Source of the DNA: Nitrosomonas communis
GTDB lineage: Bacteria > Pseudomonadota > Gammaproteobacteria > Burkholderiales > Nitrosomonadaceae
Length of the DNA stretch: 64,000 nt
Reading direction: 5' to 3'
Assembly (NCBI RefSeq): GCF_001007935.1
Contig: NZ_CP011451.1
Span: 1,674,001 to 1,738,000, forward strand
Within the stretch, counting starts at the first letter, position 1, and each line of letters starts with the position of its first letter. A program made the translations under genes and the position numbers. The notes beneath the pieces were generated by a model. The model saw nothing but the letters and a program-made list of their open reading frames with translations, was not told where the DNA came from and searched no databases. This document shows positions 12,305 to 22,133 of the stretch, piece by piece.

Positions 12305-13536
12305 TGCAACGGGGTTTCTCTGGCAGGCCAGGCCCATAGCCGCAATAATATGGCTGCCAAGGCAGCGACCCCGCCTGCCACAAAAAATGCCAGCGGTGCG
12401 CTGTGTAATTGCCATAAGGTGCCGAACAGTACCCCCGCAGGAATAGCAGCCAGTCCCACTGCCAGATGATACCAGCCAAAAGCAGTGCCTCGTTCCAGAG
12501 GAGGAGCGTAATCACTGATCAGAGCCCGTTCAGCACCTTCGCTGAGGCCAACAAACAGGCCATAAAAAATACTGACTATCCACAACCCACTACTGCTGGT
12601 TACCAGACCAAACAGCAGGAACGATACCGCAAACGCAACCCAGCTAATCAGCATCAAACTGCCGCGTCCATAGCGATCAGCCAGTTGCCCGCCGACAGTC
12701 GAGGTTACGGCTTTAGCCAGACTGATAGCAGACCAGATCAGTAGCAGCTCTACTACGCCCACACCCAGTTGATACCCCAGTAGCAAAATAAAGGTTTCAG
12801 AAGCGCGTGCTAAAGTAAAAAGTGTCAGTACCAGCAGATAGCGCCGGGTTGATCTGGATAATAATGACCAGCGCAAAGGAGGTAAGGATGGCATGGCTTC
12901 GGAAGGCGTCTCTTTCTTATTTCCAATGTTCTCTTCCTTGATCCCCATGCTCAGCAGCAGGATGGCTACCATGCCCGGTAGTGCAGACCATAAAATTACC
13001 TCGATCAAATCCAGCCCCGTCCAGGCAAGTATGGCTGCGGCAGCGAGACTCCCAGCTACTGCTCCGCCATTATCCAGCGCGCGATGAAAGCCGTAGGCGT
13101 AGCCACGCATATGCGAGGGAGTCGCATCTGCTACCAGCGCATCACGCGGTGCCGTGCGAATGCCCTTACCCACACGGTCAATGCTGCGCAGCAGCAGCAC
13201 GACTGGCCAGGAAACCGCCAGCCCCAGTAGAGGGCGGGCCGTGTTTGATAACAGATAGCCTGCTAATGTCAGTTTCTTGCGACGTCCCCCTATCAGATCA
13301 GAATGACGCCCCGACCAGAGTTTCAGCAGACTGGCGATCGCATCGGCTATACCTTCCACCAAACCTAATGCCACGGGTCCGGCAGCCAGCACGGAAGCCA
13401 GCAAAATTGGAATAAGCGGTGCGACGATATCAGATGCAAAATCATTGAAAAAACTGACCAGGCCAAGCACGACTACGGTACGTGGTAATTTTTTCTGCGC
13501 TGCATTATGCTCAAGAGACGGTTTATATTTATCCAT
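12301..13536 (-). CDS. MFS transporter
   Basis: The 411-residue inner-membrane protein has about twelve hydrophobic segments in two halves. The loop after helix 2 carries SGRHSDLIGGRRKKL, and the matching loop in the second half carries GGQLADRYGRGS, both forms of the major facilitator motif. The substrate cannot be read from sequence. Its 3' end overlaps the Smr gene by four bases in convergent orientation. The ATG at 13536 has AGGG directly upstream, so spacing is poor and the start is not certain. Confidence 0.85.
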
Positions 13537-13566
13537 CCCTACATAATAGCGTAAAATGTAGGCTTA

Positions 13567-13642
13567 GCCCTGGTAGCTCAGTGGATAGAGCGACCCCCTC
13601 CTAAGGGGTAGGTCGGACGTTCGATTCGTCTCTAGGGCGCCA
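13567..13642 (+). tRNA. tRNA-Arg (anticodon CCU)
   Basis: A 76-base cloverleaf: acceptor GCCCTGG pairs with CTAGGGC, D arm GCTC/GAGC, anticodon arm ACCCC-CTCCTAA-GGGGT with CCT at the centre, T arm GGACG-TTCGATT-CGTCT, and an encoded GCCA end. It sits 30 bases from the divergent MFS gene and marks the edge of an AT-rich accessory segment. I found no second copy of its 3' end in the window, so an attachment site is not proven. Confidence 0.93.
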
Positions 13643-14234
13643 ATAAAATCAAATAGTTACATATATGTTTATGTGCAGACTTTTCCCAAATTTTCTTATC
13701 TGTAACCGTTTTGTAACCGAGTTTTCTAAATATTAGATCGTAGCGCTCAACAAATAAAGCTATCTAATTAAACGTACTTGCAAATTTTTCCCATTTTTTT
13801 AATCGGACCCAGGAAATATTGGGCACGCTGATTTGCTTGTAATTTAATGTTTCGCCAGATATGGAAGCTAATTACAAAAGCGATGTCAGTAGAAATACTT
13901 TTAGGTTATAAACTAGGCATAGCTTAATGAGGTACTACAAAAAGCATGCTTTTTTCTGATTAGACCTACCCCAAGGGGGATTAACTCAGCAGGGTAACCC
14001 CATTCAATATATCTATTGCTCTCACTGGATGGCTGAAATTTTGAATGTCTCTACCTAAATCATTGATTCACTGAACTAGCAGAGTATCCTGATTAGGCGC
14101 CCGCATGTATGCTTTAGAGCAGCGGCGAGTATGGGTCCGGGAGTCTTGCCGCGCTTTACTCAGCTATGCACTTATTTCTTTCTTCTGGCTTTTGTATAAC
14201 CCAAAGCATCACTTCTTACTTTACTTTGGAGATT
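13643..14234. other. Non-coding spacer after tRNA-Arg
   Basis: AT-rich sequence with no convincing gene. At 13937-13979 it carries a short stretch (AAAGCATGCTTTTTTCTGAT and the following pyrimidine/purine run) resembling part of the 246-bp block found at 17007 and 19504. Confidence 0.5.
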
Positions 14235-16238
14235 TCATCCAAATAATTCTAATGAATTTGATTCTGCAGCTTCATCTTCAATTAATTTTAACGTTTTTTT
14301 GGCATGTTCATGATCGATATACCATTCATAAGGAAAATTCAAATTGAATAGCAAATTATTTATTATGCCGAAGTTATCCTTTTGATTGACCGGACTATTT
14401 GGATCATCATTAATTATTATAAACTCTTCCTGTGGAAGGTTAAGCTTAGAGATTTGAGATTCTCCCTGATATATATAATACTCATAATTTTCCATTTCCT
14501 TAGCAAAAGGAATTAAAGTTCTAAATTCCATGTCATTGAGAAGTATATAAGGTCTACGAATATACAATCCCAAAAAAATATTATCGTCAATAAATGCTAA
14601 ACGAATAATTGTTGATGTTGTTTCATGAACTGAAGTAAGAAAATCGGAAGCTCTATTAACTGCTAAAAATTTACGTTCATGCACAGGATCATCACCGTCA
14701 TGAAAAAATTTACTTTTGCAAATCACAAAAAATTTTCCCGCAGTAAGCTTCTTCCTTTCATTAATTAGCTCCTTAGGAATGTTAGTTAATTTTATGTAGG
14801 ATTCATTAAATTCGGTTAGAAGGTTTGTGGCGAGATCTTTAACCACTGTTTTACGGAATTGGAGTGGATCTATATCTGCACAAAGCATTGTTAAATTTCG
14901 ATGCTTTTCATTTGTATACATAGTTAAAAAATGCTGATGCTGTTTCTCTTTGCTGTCTCGACATATACAAACCGCAGCAAAATACTCTTGCATTGATCTA
15001 TGCACCCATCTTATGTAATTTCCTTCTTCGGTCATTAATGGAACGCCATGTGTTAAATCATGAGCAATATGAGAGGACGGTACGCTTGAATTGGCCGTTA
15101 ATATTTTTGCTTTATCAATATATTCAAGTAGTTCTGTTTTTAAATATTCTACCTTTTGTTTGCCATAGGTTATCAAGCTAAAATGCCTTATTAACTCATC
15201 AAATTGATCGATGTCGAGATTGCAAGATTTTTTACGCTGAAACCCCTCTTTTAAAAGATCTTGTTTTTCAAATAAAGCTTCAAATACTTGTCTATAAAAA
15301 ATGTGTATACGATTAGGTATTATATTTGAGAATTTAAAAGATATATAAAGAAGAGAAGTTAACAAAGGGTTAGTAAGGAAATCAAAAACATTACGATTTT
15401 CTGTATTATTTAATTTTGAGATTAAAATGTTAGCATTAGTTTCTTTGTTATCTTGATCATAAAGTCTTAGCAATTTGTACGCTTCATCTTTATATAAAGG
15501 CTTTATAGCGAATCTTTGAAAATAAGGAAATGCGAATAAAGCGTCTTCATTACGTGAGGTCATAACATACCAATTATTTGGTGCTGTTGTTATGAATTTA
15601 TTGATGCTACTTATTATGCCTGCTTGTTCATCTTTATCTATCTCATCAAAACCATCAAGCAAAAATAGAAAACGGCCAGTGCTGATTAAATCTCTAATAA
15701 AAATTTTTGGCACTTCATCATTTATTGTCTTGGTGCTTTCAACTATAAAGTCTAATATATTCTTCTTTCTTGATAGTTTCCTTAGTTCAATAAATATGGG
15801 AATAGCTTGTTTTTCTCTTATGCAAGAGAGAAGTATGCGTTTTAAAATTGTTGATTTTCCCATACCTCCATGATCGACTATTAAAATTTTTTTGTATTTC
15901 AATATTAAATCATAAGGAAATTTGTCAATTAAGTAAGATTCTCTATTATCATTTAACTCTGACTCGCTATTTTCCTGTTTTAATAAAGTTAATGGAAGAT
16001 AGTAATTATCTACTAATTTTTGTTCATTCCTGAATACTAGGGAGTTGAAGTATAAGTGGCGATTATATGAATTATTAATGTATTGGCTTAAAGCTCCAAT
16101 GCTAAATTCGTATTTAACATGCTCTTTAATTAATCTCCCATTTTTCTTTATTTTTTTAGCTAGCGGCTCTAATAACGTATTGACCAATTCAATTACTGGT
16201 TCAGGTATATCTATATCTTCGAGCTTTGGTATATTCAT
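14235..16238 (-). CDS. Stand-alone NACHT-type STAND NTPase, candidate anti-phage protein
   Basis: The 667-residue protein has an N-terminal region of about 110 residues, then a NACHT NTPase core: Walker A DHGGMGKST near residue 125, Walker B FLFLLDGFDEI near 192, sensor VMTSR near 222, TNPLLTSLL near 295, and the winged-helix signature HRSMQEYFAA near 418 that is typical of NACHT proteins. The last 240 residues carry no recognised effector or repeats. Bacterial NACHT proteins are established anti-phage sensors; the short N-terminus and unassigned C-terminus recall the single-gene class, which is inference. The gene is very AT-rich compared with the flanking housekeeping genes and lies beside tRNA-Arg with decayed transposons, all signs of transfer. 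The ATG at 16238 has no strong ribosome binding site. Confidence 0.85.
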   Translation of the reverse strand: MNIPKLEDIDIPEPVIELVNTLLEPLAKKIKKNGRLIKEHVKYEFSIGALSQYINNSYNRHLYFNSLVFRNEQKLVDNYYLPLTLLKQENSESELNDNRESYLIDKFPYDLILKYKKILIVDHGGMGKSTILKRILLSCIREKQAIPIFIELRKLSRKKNILDFIVESTKTINDEVPKIFIRDLISTGRFLFLLDGFDEIDKDEQAGIISSINKFITTAPNNWYVMTSRNEDALFAFPYFQRFAIKPLYKDEAYKLLRLYDQDNKETNANILISKLNNTENRNVFDFLTNPLLTSLLYISFKFSNIIPNRIHIFYRQVFEALFEKQDLLKEGFQRKKSCNLDIDQFDELIRHFSLITYGKQKVEYLKTELLEYIDKAKILTANSSVPSSHIAHDLTHGVPLMTEEGNYIRWVHRSMQEYFAAVCICRDSKEKQHQHFLTMYTNEKHRNLTMLCADIDPLQFRKTVVKDLATNLLTEFNESYIKLTNIPKELINERKKLTAGKFFVICKSKFFHDGDDPVHERKFLAVNRASDFLTSVHETTSTIIRLAFIDDNIFLGLYIRRPYILLNDMEFRTLIPFAKEMENYEYYIYQGESQISKLNLPQEEFIIINDDPNSPVNQKDNFGIINNLLFNLNFPYEWYIDHEHAKKTLKLIEDEAAESNSLELFG

Positions 16239-17006
16239 TATTGCTAATAAAGAAATTGATTTTAATATTTTTATAATATACCTAGCATATTTAAAACTCT
16301 ATAATCTTTACTAGCATATTCGCCACTATCGTAAATCTCCTGACTTAATTCAGGCGTTGATCACGAAGAATTGAGGCTTTTATGTAAAACATCTGGCAAA
16401 ATACTGTAATAAAAAGAGTAGGTTTAAAGGTGAGTACCCGTCGCGGATTCGATTGCTATAACTTAAAAATATTTATTTTCGCTTATACCTTATTTAAAAA
16501 AACTGATCATTCAAAATATTACTTTTACAGTATGAATTTATATATGCTTTATTAGTGGTTCCTGATAAATACTAATAAGTATGAGTGATTATTTAATATT
16601 CTTTAGCAATTTATAGTTGGTTGTAAAGATTAGTCGATCTTAGCTGCTTAATTCATTTAATAATACTATTTACAGCAGCGATGACTTATATCGTTAGTTC
16701 TGGACAGCAGCGTAAATATATCATTCAAGTATAACCCTAGGTACAAATTTGCCTTGATTTCTAGTGCTTAGATTTACTTATTATGTAGTTCAATCTGGTT
16801 TTTTAATAATCTGATTCCACTCTAGGCTTGCAACAAGCTGACGCCTCCAGAACTTTGTTGTAATTTCCCGAGATATAAAACCTCGCCACTATTCTGGAAA
16901 AAAAAGCATATTACTTATTTAAACTTTGCAAATTCGATTTTTACTTAACAGCAGGGTATATCTAATTTCGGATATCCCACCCCTGTGTAGACCAATTACG
17001 TCTACT
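16239..17006. other. AT-rich intergenic region upstream of NACHT gene
   Basis: Nothing with coding character was seen on either strand. The NACHT promoter must lie here, within an AT-rich stretch of roughly 100 bases before 16238, but no single box stands out. Confidence 0.5.
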
Positions 17007-17252
17007 TTGCCAGCCTAACTCATTAAACCACTCATAATTGAAAGCATGCTTTTTCCAGTTTAGGCCTAGCCCGAGGGGATGGAAGCAGAGGGTGGGAATG
17101 CTATTACAATATAATATTTATATTCATACGGAATAAAAATACGAAGTATCATAGTTACACTATTTCACTCTATAAATTATCCATAAGAAATTTTAAATGA
17201 TAGTCAATCAGAAACTAAGGTGATCTAAGCCTTAACTGTTTTCCTTCTTCTA
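17007..17252. repeat. 246-bp duplicated non-coding block, copy 1
   Basis: This stretch is repeated in direct orientation at 19504-19749 with scattered substitutions and short indels but equal overall length. Shared landmarks include CCTAACTCATTAAA, AAAGCATGC/AAAGCAAGC before a T-run, TATTTCACT.TATAAATTATC, and GATAGTCAATCAGAAA. Neither copy has an open frame. The two copies flank the RAYT elements. Confidence 0.75.
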
Positions 17253-17458
17253 CCCGACCGACCAGTTTTAATAATGGATAATGAATTGTTTTATTTTCTA
17301 TAGTGTGATTTCTCAGCCTATAGATGAAAATTAATTAAAATGACATACACCAGCCTATCCCAACCGTATGATCAATAAAAAAACCCTTTCCGAACGCGAT
17401 ATCTGTACAAAATACATTACTCCAGCTATTGTCAGGGCCGGGTGGGATCTGCAAACCA

Positions 17459-18080
17459 TTGGGGTCAGGCCTTACAGCTGACATCACTGCCTTAATATTT
17501 TAACTTTCAACAAGCTTAAATTTAATAGTGTGCACAGATTGGCAAGACCTTTACGTATTGAATTTGCCGGGGCGCTGTATCATGTAACAGCGCGCGGCAA
17601 CGCACGGGAAGATATCTATCATGATGATATTGATCGTTAACAGTTTTTGCTATTGCTACAGAACACAGTCAATCGTTATGACTGGTATTGCCATGCTTAT
17701 GGTTTAATGAACAATCACTACCATTTATTGATTGAAACCAATTCTCCCACCCTATCCAAGGGAAAAAAGTATTTCACGGCACTTACACGCAATATTTCAA
17801 TTGGCAGCATCAGCGTGTTGGCCACGTATTTCAAGGTCGTTTCAAAGCCATCCTAGTGCAGAAAGATACCTATCTGCTGGAACTGGCGCGTTAAATTGCC
17901 TTGAATCCGGTGTGGGCACAGGTGGTGCGAAGCGCCAAAGCGTGGCGCTGGAGCAGTTATCGCGCAACGGCTGGATAGGAAGAAAACGCTGCCTGTTCAA
18001 CCACTGAATGCATCTTCGCTGGATTTGACAGAATAGAGAGCATCGCACAGCAACACTATCTGGATTTTGTTAGAAAACCA
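17459..18080 (+). mobile_element. RAYT-type (Y1/IS200-like) transposon remnant, copy A
   Basis: The left end TTGGGGTCAGGCCTTACA is followed by a decayed Y1 transposase gene from about 17540. The frame reads ARPLRIEFAG and HVTARGNAREDIYHDDIDR, then hits a TAA at 17638; the HUH motif is visible as NNHYHLLIETNS, followed by a frameshift and a TAA at 17892. The element is cut off at 18080, where copy B begins, so its right end is absent. It cannot encode a working enzyme. Confidence 0.8.
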
Positions 18081-19048
18081 TTGGGGTCAGGCCTTGCAAT
18101 TGACATCACTATCTTAATATTTTAATCTTCAACAGGCTTAAATTTAATAGTGCGCACAGATTGGCAAGACCTTTACGTATTGAATTTGCCGGGGTACTGT
18201 ATCATGTAACAGCACGCAGCAACGCACGGGAAGATATCATCATGATGATATCTATCATAATGATATTGATCGTCAACAGTTTTTGCTGTTGCTACAGAAC
18301 ATGGTCAATCGTTATGACTGATATTGTCATGCTTATTGTCTCATGGACAATCACTACCATTTATTGATTGAAACCAATTCTCCCACCCTGTCCAAGGGAA
18401 TGAAATATCTCAACGGCACTTACACGCCATATTTCAATCGGCAGCATCAGCGTGTTGGCCATGTGTTTCAAGGTCGTTTCAAAGCCATCCTGGTGCAGAA
18501 AGATGCTTATCTGCTTAAATTGGCGCGTTACATTGCCTTGAATCCGGTGCGGGCACAGATGGTGCGAAGCGCCAAAGCGCGGCGCTGGAGCAGTTATCGC
18601 GCAACAGCTGGATAGGAAGAAAACGCTGCCTGTCTAACGACTGAAGGGATCCTCGCTGGATTTGACAAAATAAAGAGTGTCGCGCAGCAACGCTATCAAG
18701 ATTTTGTTAGGGCCGGCAAAGAGCAACCCTCCCCTTGGCAATGGTTGAAAAACCAGATTTATTTGGGTAATGATGACTTTGTCAATGATATGCAACGCAA
18801 GCTAAAATCTGAACAATCAGTCAAAGGTATACCTGGAAAGCAAAAACAAGCCCTCGTCAAACTATTAAGCTTCTTTGCTGATCTCTATAAGATACATGAT
18901 GACGACATGGTTCAGTCGTATTTAAGCGGACACTATACGTTCGCTCAAGTAAGTGAGCATTTCGGTGTGAGCTATGCTACCGCGAGCCGGGCTGTGAAGC
19001 AGGCAGAAAAAAGAAAGTGGGAATGTCAAATGTAAGGCCTGACCCTAA
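18081..19048 (+). mobile_element. RAYT-type transposon, copy B, full length but decayed
   Basis: Both ends are present: TTGGGGTCAGGCCTTGCA on the left and TGTAAGGCCTGACCCTAA on the right, imperfect inverted repeats. The transposase starts near 18161. A short duplication at about 18236-18255 shifts the frame, a TGA replaces Trp near 18319, and a TAG replaces Tyr near 18613. Surviving parts read MDNHYHLLIETNS (HUH site), FQGRFKAILVQKDAYLL and ALNPVRAQMV, then a C-terminal part at 18745-19035 ending in a helix-turn-helix-like QVSEHFGVSYATASRAVKQA. Family: REP-associated tyrosine transposases. Confidence 0.85.
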
Positions 19049-19503
19049 CGGCAGCTTCCTATGCTCGGGAGGATAATATTTCTGCATAGATACCTTAAAG
19101 ATTAACGTAAAGTACGAAAAAAAAGCCTAAATATTCTTAATTGACTATTATTCTGAATTAACTTCAGAATAAGAAATCATTGATTAAAAAGTATAAATGT
19201 ATCAGTTGGATTTCCTCGGTCAAATAACACGGGAGGGAGACTGTAAATACATACCATCAACAATTAGCTCGCGCCAATATAGTGATTCTTGAATCAGACA
19301 GCAAGTTGGGTATGGCAGAGCTGGGGGCTGGCGCGGTGATGTGGAAGATAATTGGAAATGCATTCGTAAACTCTTGGATGTAAACAATTATGATATATGA
19401 GAGTTTTCACTCCATTGATTTCGCAGTAATACATTTCTAATTGTTAACCGAAGGGTTTTTAGTATCACATAGACCGTACATGGATAGTATATTTGCGCTT
19501 ACG

Positions 19504-19749
19504 TTGCCAACCTAACTCATTAAAACTATACATAATTGAAAGCAAGCTTTTTTCAGTTTAGACATACCCCGACAGAGTGGAAACGAAGGGTGGAGAGATT
19601 ATTACAATAGAATATTTATATTAACATGGTATAAAAATACGAATTATCATTGTTACATTATTTCACTGTATAAATTATCCATAAAAAATTTTATTTGATA
19701 GTCAATCAGAAATAAGGTGACCTAAGCCTTATCTGTTTTCCTTCTTCTA
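19504..19749. repeat. 246-bp duplicated non-coding block, copy 2
   Basis: Direct copy of 17007-17252 with substitutions. It lies about 420 bases upstream of parE, while copy 1 lies left of the two RAYT elements. The intervening sequence 19049-19503 holds no gene that I can recognise. Confidence 0.75.
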
Positions 19750-20169
19750 ACTCACCGTATAGATGAAATTTATTTATAGTGATTAAAGATGGGTTAATTA
19801 CGGTATATCTCTAGAGAAACATTAATTATCAATTGGTTTAGTGATTTTTCTGTCATGTATAAATCAAGAATTTTACTGGGATAATTTGTGGATAATATTG
19901 AAGGATTAATATTAGTTCAAGTTATCCAAAAACAATTCAGATTTTACGCACAAGATATCAGTATCAATCTCGAAGGATGTGTCTAGCTGCAATTAAAGGT
20001 TTATAGACGTGCGAGATTGCTAGCTGCCGAGGAAAATCGTATTACGACTTTGACGATGATGCATTAACAGCCGCCTATTCCAAGAAAAACTCTGCCCCTG
20101 CCCTGATGTACCATTGATTCTTATTGCCTTGTCCGTTCACTTACTTAGACCCCGATTAACCCAGTAATT

Positions 20170-22128
20170 ATGACAAAACAAACTTACGACGAATCCTCAA
20201 TTAGAGTCCTGCGCAAACTGGAACCTATCCAGCTGCGACCGGGCATGTACACTCGAACTACAGACCCAACACACATGGTGGTAGAGGCCATCGACAATGC
20301 TGTTGATGAGGCAATGGCTGGGCATGCGAGGAGTATCGAAGTAACCCTTTACCGGGACAGATCTGTTGCTGTTGCAGATGACGGGCGCGGCATTCCAGTC
20401 GGTCTGCATCCGGAAGAAAAAGTCCCGACTATACAAGTCGTGTTCCAGGTTATTCATTCCGGCGGTAAGTTTGCCAAAGGCGATGCAGACAGCAGTTATA
20501 AATTCACCGGCGGTTTGCACGGTGTTGGCGTTTCAGTAACTAATGCGCTCTCCTCTCGTCTGGAAGTTGAAGTCAAACGTGAAAGGAAGCAGTACCGCAT
20601 CGTCTTTGCCGAGGGTGAAGTCATCGAACCGTTAACCGTGATCGGCAATTGTAGTGCACGTAACACCGGCACCATACTCCGCATCTGGCCCAATGCAAAG
20701 TATTTCGATTCCCCCTTACTCCATCGGGGGGAGCTGGAGCACCTCTTACCTGCCAAGGCAATGCTTCTACCAGGCGTTAAAGTGCTACTCAACATTGAAA
20801 CGGCCACCGGTTTCGATGTTAAAGAATGGCATTTTAGTGGAGGAATTGCGCAGTACCTTGATCAGATGGTTGCCGAGGATGAACCGATTGCGATTGCCTT
20901 TTGCGGTGAAAAGTATCTGGCTGCCAATGAAACCTTTTCTGATGGTGAGGGAGTGCAATGGGCGCTGGCATGGGTTGCAGGCTCAGGTGGAGGAGAATCC
21001 TATGTCAACCTGATCCCGACGATGGGAGGCGGGACGCATGAGGCAGGCTTGCGCGATGTGGTATTCAATAGCGTGCGCACTTTCGCAGAACAGCATGGGC
21101 TGATGCAGCGCAACGTAAAGCTGGCGGCCGATGATGTATGGGCAAAGCTGCGCTTCGTCCTAGCAGTGCGGATGGTTGACCCGAGTTTCTCTGGTCAGAC
21201 CAAGGAAAAGCTGTCCTCGCGCGAGGCAGTCAAATTGGTAGGAGTAGCCATGAAGGACGCGCTGGATATATGGCTCAACGAACATGTGGCAGAAGCGTCG
21301 AAGATTGCCGAGCAGGCTATCAAGAACGCCATCGACCGCGGCAAGACCACCAAAACAGTCGAGCGCAGAAAAGGTTCCGGCGTAGCGGTCATGCCAGGCA
21401 AACTGACCGATTCCGAACTGACCGGCCCCAACGCCGAACTGTTCCTAGTGGAAGGGGATTCCGCTGGTGGCTCAGCCAAGGCAGGGCGCGACAAAGAGAC
21501 CCAGGCTATCCTGCCGTTGCGCGGCAAAGGTATGAATAGCTGGGAAGTAGACCAATCGCAGATACTTGCTAACCAGGAAATCCACAATATTGCTATGTCG
21601 TTGGCTATTGATCCACACAAGCTTGATAGCGATATGGATATGAGCACCTTGCGCTATGGCAAGATTATTATCTTGTCCGACGCCGATGATGACGGCAGCC
21701 ATATTCAAGCGTTGCTGCTTACCTTGTTCTTCCGGCATTTCCCTAAGCTCATTCAGCAGGGACATGTTTATATCGCCAAACCACCGTTGTTCCGGGTGGA
21801 TGTGCCGGCACAGGGCAAAAGCAAACCGCCACGCAAGCTGTACGCCTTAGACCAGGTTGAGCTGGACATACTCGAAGCACGCCTGCGCCAGGAAGGGATT
21901 AAAGAAGGCAGCTGGACCATTTCCCGATTCAAGGGCTTGGGGGAAATGGATGCTGTTCAGCTTTGGGAAACCACATTATGCTCCGATACACGTCGCTTGG
22001 TGAGGATGAGCATAGGTGATGTGGCAGAGGCTGTTGAGACCTTCGATACCCTGATGGGTAGGTCACATGCCAGCGATCGTAAGGAGTTGATTACTATTCA
22101 TGGTGATAAAGTGGAAGCGGATATTTAA
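20170..22128 (+). CDS. parE: DNA topoisomerase IV subunit B
   Basis: The ATPase subunit of topoisomerase IV, which with ParC decatenates daughter chromosomes. The 652-residue protein has the GHKL ATP-binding motifs DNAVDEA near 37 and DDGRGIP near 66, the K-loop region, and a C-terminal TOPRIM domain with EGDSAGG near 423 and DADDDGSH near 503. It lacks the insert of GyrB, and the length matches ParE. parC follows after five bases. The upstream region is long and AT-rich and includes the second copy of a duplicated block. Confidence 0.96.
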   Translation: MTKQTYDESSIRVLRKLEPIQLRPGMYTRTTDPTHMVVEAIDNAVDEAMAGHARSIEVTLYRDRSVAVADDGRGIPVGLHPEEKVPTIQVVFQVIHSGGKFAKGDADSSYKFTGGLHGVGVSVTNALSSRLEVEVKRERKQYRIVFAEGEVIEPLTVIGNCSARNTGTILRIWPNAKYFDSPLLHRGELEHLLPAKAMLLPGVKVLLNIETATGFDVKEWHFSGGIAQYLDQMVAEDEPIAIAFCGEKYLAANETFSDGEGVQWALAWVAGSGGGESYVNLIPTMGGGTHEAGLRDVVFNSVRTFAEQHGLMQRNVKLAADDVWAKLRFVLAVRMVDPSFSGQTKEKLSSREAVKLVGVAMKDALDIWLNEHVAEASKIAEQAIKNAIDRGKTTKTVERRKGSGVAVMPGKLTDSELTGPNAELFLVEGDSAGGSAKAGRDKETQAILPLRGKGMNSWEVDQSQILANQEIHNIAMSLAIDPHKLDSDMDMSTLRYGKIIILSDADDDGSHIQALLLTLFFRHFPKLIQQGHVYIAKPPLFRVDVPAQGKSKPPRKLYALDQVELDILEARLRQEGIKEGSWTISRFKGLGEMDAVQLWETTLCSDTRRLVRMSIGDVAEAVETFDTLMGRSHASDRKELITIHGDKVEADI

Positions 22129-22133
22129 CAGAA

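Noticed and set aside
14105-14347. 80-codon plus-strand frame across the end of the NACHT gene
   Set aside because: It overlaps the NACHT 3' end, lacks a ribosome binding site and has no protein-like pattern.
13567-16440. tRNA-Arg attachment-site duplication bounding an island
   Set aside because: GGATTCGATTGCTATAAC near 16445 resembles the T arm only over a few bases; not a repeat of the tRNA 3' end.
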